Position numbers and translations under genes: made by a program. 18,038 bases of DNA from JBBSBY01 sp038250835 (lineage in GTDB: Bacteria > Desulfobacterota > Desulfomonilia > Desulfomonilales > Desulfomonilaceae), in contig JBBSBY010000073.1 in assembly GCA_038250835.1 (NCBI GenBank), positions 1-18,038 of the forward strand, given 5' to 3'. Of the stretch, positions 13,979 through 18,038 are shown in pieces. Below the pieces are notes generated by a model. That model saw nothing but the letters and a program-made list of their open reading frames with translations, was not told the origin of the DNA and made no database searches. Within the stretch, counting starts at the first letter, position 1; each line of letters begins with the position of its first letter.

Positions 13979-16210
13979 TTAAGCTTTGCTTATGGTCACC
14001 CAGGCCGAGCCTAACCCCCCGGTCAATTCCGCTGTATTGATGCCGGCGCCAATGACTTTGTCTCCGCCAAAGTTTGTCCCGCCAATCGTCTGCGGAGACG
14101 CTCCGGCTTGTTTGTAACCATAGCCTTTCGCCAAAGCCAAAACTCCAGGCCGAATCCCGGGGAGCACATGCGCCTCTGTAATAACGCTTTTTTTGATTGC
14201 CCTATTCTCAACCTTCACCAAATCTCCTTGTTTGAGACCGTGTTTGGCGGCGTCCAGTGGATTAATTGCTAGTCGGTTTTCAGGCTTAATTTCAAGCAAC
14301 CAAGTGTTAATACCCGCTGAAGGATCTCGATGGAACGGCTGATAGTAAGTTATTAGGCACAATTCATCATCAAGAGCGGCGCCGGACGTATTTTCCGGCG
14401 CAGTAGGCCAGTAGGTTTTGGGCGCAGGATTGACCGGCGGTTTGGCTGTTTGAAAATTGCTGAAGAAGCCGCCTCGATCAAAAATTTCCTGAATATTAGT
14501 CTCAAAACCGATGGACTGATCATTCTTCACAGACTTCATAACTGCCGCCACCCGTCTCTGATAATATTCATAGGCATTTTTTGGAGAGTCAGGCTTCTTA
14601 GGATCAAATTCAGGAAGACCGGTCTGAGATCCCAAAGCAATTAATATATCTTCCATAATTTTTGTTTCGGGGAGTATCGGGAAGTAATTACCGGCCTCAT
14701 TTACGGCGCCGACTACCGGTCGCCTTAGTCCTACCCAACCCATTTCCGGCGCGGAGGCTATGTCGAATCGTTCGAGATATGTAGTGTCCGGTAAAATATA
14801 ATCGGCCAATGCCGAAGTCTCGGTAATATGGCAATTGATAGCAATGAATAGAGGAACCTGCTTCGTATCAGACAAGACATCCGCTACCCACTGCTTATCG
14901 TAAACCGGATCCGTACGCCACGTCAGCGTTATAGCCGGGCCGGAAATTTGTTGATTATTCTGAGCTTGGCCGCCGGATTGAGTCGGCGCCGGCACATCTC
15001 TAAAATTGCCCAGAGGCTGCGCAATCAATCCACCAGTTCCCGGCGCAGCGCCGACCATTTTGTTTATGCTGAGGATAGCCGCGGCGGTTTGCGCCCCGTT
15101 TGCTTGCGAATAAATTCCCGGGCCTGGAAAAACCGCAGTTTTTGTTCCTCCTGCCGCTGCAATGTCGGCGAGTTCTGAAATGATTGATGGATTCAAGCCG
15201 CAATCCAGCGCGTGCTGATCCACAATCTTTGCCGATACTTTTGCTTTAATTTCCGAATCAGGCTCATTGGCCGCAAGATTGCGATCCATCAGCGATCGCA
15301 TTATACCGAGAGCTAATTCCAAATCTTTGCCGGGCTTTACGGGGACCCACAGATCCGCTTTTGATCCCGAGACCGATAATCGCGGATCAACTACCGCCCA
15401 TTTCATACTTCTATTTATTCTAGCGTCGGCAATTTGCCGCGCGATCAATGTCAAAGGAGTTCCGGAATCAAGGGGAGCGTCCCCGAAGCTGATAACCGCT
15501 GCGGCGTTCTTGTAGTCAACACGTAGGGCGCCGATAGTATTACCAAAAATTTGATTAATTATCTGCCGCTTTTGGGCGCCGGGGATCAGCGTCGGTTCGT
15601 AGGCCAGTTCGGCATTTCCCATTAGTCCGACAAAATAACGCAGGAACGATTCCGCTCCAATATCGGGATTACCAGCCAAGATGCGTAAAGCGCTTGCCCC
15701 GCTTCTTACGTCCTTCAAACCCGAAACTTGAATCCCTGGAAACAAATTACCGCCCTGGGTAATCTGGTTAAGAGCCTGTTCCCAGCTAATGGCCGTCCAT
15801 TTGCCCGAACCTCTCTCGCCTACCCTTTTCAGAGGCTTGGCCACCCTGTATGGATTGTAAAGCGTCTGAACACCGCTGCCGCCAATGGCGCAGATGGCGG
15901 AAGTTGTAACGGCGCCTGCGCTTTCTTGAAGCTGATGAACTGAAGATTTGTTTATCGGGTTTCCCCCGATTTTCACCAGCATTCCTTGAGCTATCCGGCA
16001 GGTGATCGGGCAGTTTCCTTCGCACAATCCGCAAACGGAATTAATCGAACGCACTCCCAGAGTAGTTTCAATTGGATCGGACGAAGGAGCGCCGGTAATG
16101 TATTTAGGAATCGGACCGGCATGCTCGAAAAATTGGCATCCGGCAAACAGCGAAGCTCCGCCCATTATACCGGCCCATCTCAAAAATTCTCTTCTGGAAA
16201 ATTCTTTCAT
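13979..16210 (-). CDS. Tat-exported molybdopterin-oxidoreductase-family subunit (QrcB/ActB/Psr-like)
   Basis: The 743-residue protein begins with a twin-arginine signal, SRREFLRWAG, ending at LFAGC25, a possible lipobox, so it is probably periplasmic and membrane-anchored. The [4Fe-4S] motif of the DMSO-reductase family follows: C60, C63, C67 (CGLCEGNC) and C107, with an extra C71. Then come bis-MGD-domain segments such as RILAGNPDIG, VVDPRLSVSGSKADLWVPVKPGKDLELALG and a C-terminal domain (NRLAINPLDAAKHGLKQGDLVKVENR). Where catalytic relatives carry the Ser/Cys/Sec Mo ligand, it has GNAELAYEPTLIPGAQKRQ (Y204-P206). This resembles QrcB and ActB, which do not use a Mo centre, so its role may be structural or electron transfer; that comparison is from memory. 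It is the last gene of the operon, 12 bp after the NrfD gene. Confidence 0.85.
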   Translation of the reverse strand: MKEFSRREFLRWAGIMGGASLFAGCQFFEHAGPIPKYITGAPSSDPIETTLGVRSINSVCGLCEGNCPITCRIAQGMLVKIGGNPINKSSVHQLQESAGAVTTSAICAIGGSGVQTLYNPYRVAKPLKRVGERGSGKWTAISWEQALNQITQGGNLFPGIQVSGLKDVRSGASALRILAGNPDIGAESFLRYFVGLMGNAELAYEPTLIPGAQKRQIINQIFGNTIGALRVDYKNAAAVISFGDAPLDSGTPLTLIARQIADARINRSMKWAVVDPRLSVSGSKADLWVPVKPGKDLELALGIMRSLMDRNLAANEPDSEIKAKVSAKIVDQHALDCGLNPSIISELADIAAAGGTKTAVFPGPGIYSQANGAQTAAAILSINKMVGAAPGTGGLIAQPLGNFRDVPAPTQSGGQAQNNQQISGPAITLTWRTDPVYDKQWVADVLSDTKQVPLFIAINCHITETSALADYILPDTTYLERFDIASAPEMGWVGLRRPVVGAVNEAGNYFPILPETKIMEDILIALGSQTGLPEFDPKKPDSPKNAYEYYQRRVAAVMKSVKNDQSIGFETNIQEIFDRGGFFSNFQTAKPPVNPAPKTYWPTAPENTSGAALDDELCLITYYQPFHRDPSAGINTWLLEIKPENRLAINPLDAAKHGLKQGDLVKVENRAIKKSVITEAHVLPGIRPGVLALAKGYGYKQAGASPQTIGGTNFGGDKVIGAGINTAELTGGLGSAWVTISKA

Positions 16211-16222
16211 ATATTGCTCAAA

Positions 16223-17113
16223 TCAACTCAGGGGTATATCGAAGCCGATGAACACCACAGAGTATCGCATTAGAAAAACTCCGCCTATAATCAGAGCGGA
16301 CGCCACGTACAACCAATTGCGGTTATTTCTAGTCCATGGAATCAGGAGTAGGGCCAATGGCGCCAGCATTCCCAGCGCAATCTCACCCCATAAGTAGAGC
16401 TTTTCGTGGAAAGCGTACATGATGGAAGCTTGTCCGTCCGCATTGGAAACCAGCAGCGTCAACCAGAATGAGACATTCCAGAAAAGATCGACGAGCAGAA
16501 TTCCAATCATCATCTGTCGCAAACTTACAAACAGTTCGGGATCAAGTTTTTCCGATCGAAATCTATCCAGTATTAAGGCGACCACGGCCAATAGAGCAAT
16601 TCCGGATAAAAGAGCCGAAGTGAGAAAAAATCCCGGCATTAAAGCCGCATGCCACCATGCTCTTGCTCGAACCAAGGCAAAAGCGAAGCCCGTATAAGCA
16701 TGAACCAAGATTGCAAGCGGCACTGTAATCGTGCCTAAGATCTTTGTGACCTTGTCATTTTTCGTAAAAATAAAATAGATATAGATAAGATTGGCTATGG
16801 GATACAAGGTGAGCAGCCAAGACCCATAGGAAAGCGCCGAAGTCCTATTAAAAAATTCAGGAACCAGCGTATGCCAAAATCTAAGGGGCTGATGTAAATC
16901 AAGAATCAGGCAAGCCGGCGCAAGCAGTAGCAGTAAAAATGAGATTATAGCCGCAGGCAGGGCCATGGGTTTAAATCTTTTAATATTGAACACCGTGGAC
17001 AATGTGGACAGTATGAAAGAGCCCGCTGATAATCCGGTGAAATAAAAATATAAGGGTATATAGATTTTCCAGGGAATTTCATGAGGCACGTTGTAAAGAA
17101 CCGCTGCGTCCAT
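16223..17113 (-). CDS. NrfD/PsrC-family membrane quinone-binding subunit
   Basis: The 296-residue protein has about eight membrane helices. It begins ahead of the first helix with HEIPWKIYIPLYFYFTGLSAGSFILSTL, typical of NrfD/PsrC/QrcD. Family landmarks are LILDLHQPLRFWHTL after helix 2 and HAYTGFAFALVRARAWWHAALMPGFFLTSALLSG, which forms the quinone-pocket region. Such subunits exchange electrons between menaquinone/menaquinol and the attached FeS subunit, sometimes moving protons. It is shorter than the ten-helix ActC type. ATG 17111-17113 shares one base with the stop of the FeS gene (TAATG), so translation is coupled and the two products are likely made in equal amounts. Confidence 0.92.
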   Translation of the reverse strand: MDAAVLYNVPHEIPWKIYIPLYFYFTGLSAGSFILSTLSTVFNIKRFKPMALPAAIISFLLLLLAPACLILDLHQPLRFWHTLVPEFFNRTSALSYGSWLLTLYPIANLIYIYFIFTKNDKVTKILGTITVPLAILVHAYTGFAFALVRARAWWHAALMPGFFLTSALLSGIALLAVVALILDRFRSEKLDPELFVSLRQMMIGILLVDLFWNVSFWLTLLVSNADGQASIMYAFHEKLYLWGEIALGMLAPLALLLIPWTRNNRNWLYVASALIIGGVFLMRYSVVFIGFDIPLS

Positions 17114-17814
17114 TACTTTTCCCTCTTATTCCAGTAAGTAGCGTTAGGACTGGGAATGTGCTTAGGATACTCGATTACGGCCTCAGTGAAATCTTCAGAG
17201 TATTGCATTCTGCCTTTTACCGCATGATCAGCCTTGATGTAAAAAACCTTTGGAATGGTCCCCAATTCCGGCTTAATCACACTCGTGGAAATCTCAGCCA
17301 CTCGTTGGAAAATTTCCGATTTTGGATCATTCATATCCCCAAACACCAAAGCTCCCGACAAACAAGATTCCACGCAGGCCGGTTGCAGGCCCTGATCTAT
17401 TCTCGTTACGCAAAAATCGCATTTATCCGCCGTGTGACGAATGGGATTGAAAAACCTGGCGTCGTAAGGGCATGCTGAAATACACATTCCGCAGCCTATG
17501 CATTTGCCGTAATACATGACGACTACACCGTCTTCTCTCCGAACTGTAGCCTGAACCGGGCAAACCTGCACGCATGGTGGCTGATCGCAGTGATTGCATA
17601 AACGACGTAGAAAATGATTACCAACATTCGGAAATGAGCCCTTTTGCAATCCTTTAACCCAGGATCGCCAATAGCCCAGGGGAACATTGTTTTCGCTCCT
17701 ACACGCAATGGAACAGGAATGGCAGCCAATGCACCTGCGTTGATCCACGAGCATTGCATATTTCTTGATTATGGGTGATTCCGTTCCTGGTTTACTTGGC
17801 TGAGATTGGCTCAT
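17113..17814 (-). CDS. Four-cluster [4Fe-4S] ferredoxin-type electron-transfer subunit (DmsB/PsrB/QrcC-like)
   Basis: From ATG 17812-17814 the protein has 233 residues and four cysteine quartets: C28/31/34/38, C73/76/81/85, C105/108/111/115 and C132/135/147/151. This is the normal pattern of DmsB/NrfC/PsrB proteins, which wire the membrane NrfD subunit to the periplasmic catalytic-type subunit. There is no signal peptide; such subunits usually ride across the membrane with their Tat-bearing partner, here the molybdopterin-family protein. The frame is open further upstream to an ATG at 17940, but the added 42 residues are unlike the family and would overlap the cytochrome gene by 59 bases, so I reject that start. 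The ribosome site is weak (AAAGAA). Confidence 0.93.
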   Translation of the reverse strand: MSQSQPSKPGTESPIIKKYAMLVDQRRCIGCHSCSIACRSENNVPLGYWRSWVKGLQKGSFPNVGNHFLRRLCNHCDQPPCVQVCPVQATVRREDGVVVMYYGKCIGCGMCISACPYDARFFNPIRHTADKCDFCVTRIDQGLQPACVESCLSGALVFGDMNDPKSEIFQRVAEISTSVIKPELGTIPKVFYIKADHAVKGRMQYSEDFTEAVIEYPKHIPSPNATYWNKREK

Positions 17815-17881
17815 AAGTATTCTTTTATAAATATTGTCTGCGCCGGGAATCCGGCGACAAGTAAGCTCAATTATAAAAAAC

Positions 17882-18038
17882 TCATTGCGATTGATGGCAT
17901 TTGAGGCAGTCCATCCTGCTAAAAGACTCTTTGCCGTCATGGCAAGTTCCTGTTGCGCAGGTGGCGCAGGCCCGTGGAATTTCGTAAGTCACCAGCGTAG
18001 CCTCGGCGCCTTGCGAGCCGTCCGGCATGTACAATGTG
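17882..18038 (-). CDS. Multihaem cytochrome c, C-terminal part only
   Basis: On the - strand a frame enters from the right edge and stops at TGA 17882-17884. The visible 51 residues run from TLYMPDGSQGAEATLVTYEI to a haem-rich end, ACATCATGTCHDGKES and MDCLKCHQSQ. One canonical CXXCH (CLKCH) is present. A CX4CH (CATGTCH) stands before it, a spacing known from class III (c3-type) cytochromes; two further cysteines lie just before. This points to a periplasmic multihaem cytochrome such as the QrcA type, which would pass electrons into the FeS/NrfD complex encoded next. The FeS gene starts 67 bp after the stop. The N-terminus, signal peptide and haem count are outside the window. Confidence 0.8.
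   Translation of the reverse strand, partial: TLYMPDGSQGAEATLVTYEIPRACATCATGTCHDGKESFSRMDCLKCHQSQ

Noticed and set aside
17815..17940. Longer N-terminus for the FeS subunit starting at ATG 17940
   Set aside because: The added 42 residues do not resemble the family, and the first part overlaps the haem-motif region of the cytochrome gene in another frame. ATG 17814 gives a normal DmsB-like protein.
1..18038. Sigma-54 (-24/-12) promoters, CRISPR arrays and transposon ends
   Set aside because: Reading both strands by eye, I found no convincing TGGCAC-N5-TTGCA site, no spaced direct-repeat array and no transposase or terminal repeats.

Overview
The window looks like chromosomal DNA of a Gram-negative, probably anaerobic bacterium of the Desulfobacterota (former Deltaproteobacteria) type. 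It carries lipopolysaccharide-export genes (lptC-lptA-lptB) and an rpoN-hpf-ptsN neighbourhood. It also has a murA-his operon and a membrane redox complex built from a periplasmic molybdopterin-type protein, a four-cluster ferredoxin subunit, an NrfD-type membrane subunit and a multihaem cytochrome c. That last combination is typical of sulfate reducers and their syntrophic relatives. The lineage is inferred from gene content, not from a search. I see no insertion sequence, integrase, CRISPR array or phage gene.

Left part, + strand (1-4420): the 3' end of lptC, then lptA, lptB, rpoN (sigma-54) and hpf (long form) follow closely as one transcription unit that ends in a hairpin terminator. After a gap of about 220 bp comes ptsN, the nitrogen-PTS IIA protein. 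The lptB frame has no ATG, GTG or TTG where the family's N-terminus should begin, so its start is an open question. Next, on the - strand (4534-6985, transcribed right to left), lies a compact murA-hisB-hisH operon with 4-nt overlaps and a credible sigma-70 promoter upstream.

Middle part (7050-11736): divergent from murA is an HU/IHF-family DNA-binding protein whose C-terminus is a lysine-rich tail encoded by a hexanucleotide microsatellite. It is followed by tRNA-Pro(TGG), a 12-helix MFS transporter, and a two-gene glycosyltransferase cassette (a GT4 enzyme, then an ExoA-like membrane GT2 enzyme), probably for a surface polysaccharide.

Right part (11822-18038): a GltD/NfnB-like FAD oxidoreductase carries N-terminal Fe-S cysteines, a two-cluster ferredoxin domain and a terminal CX2C...CX2C knuckle, behind a good promoter. 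It converges on a - strand operon, with a C(UUCG)G-capped hairpin between them. That operon reads, in transcription order, multihaem cytochrome c (cut by the window edge), four-cluster FeS protein, NrfD/PsrC-like quinone-binding membrane protein, and Tat-exported molybdopterin-family protein. The parts match Qrc/Psr/alternative-complex-III enzymes, but the order differs from canonical qrcABCD. The last subunit seems to lack the usual Mo-ligand region. This complex, with the soluble Fe-S flavoprotein beside it, is the best candidate for something under-described in the window.
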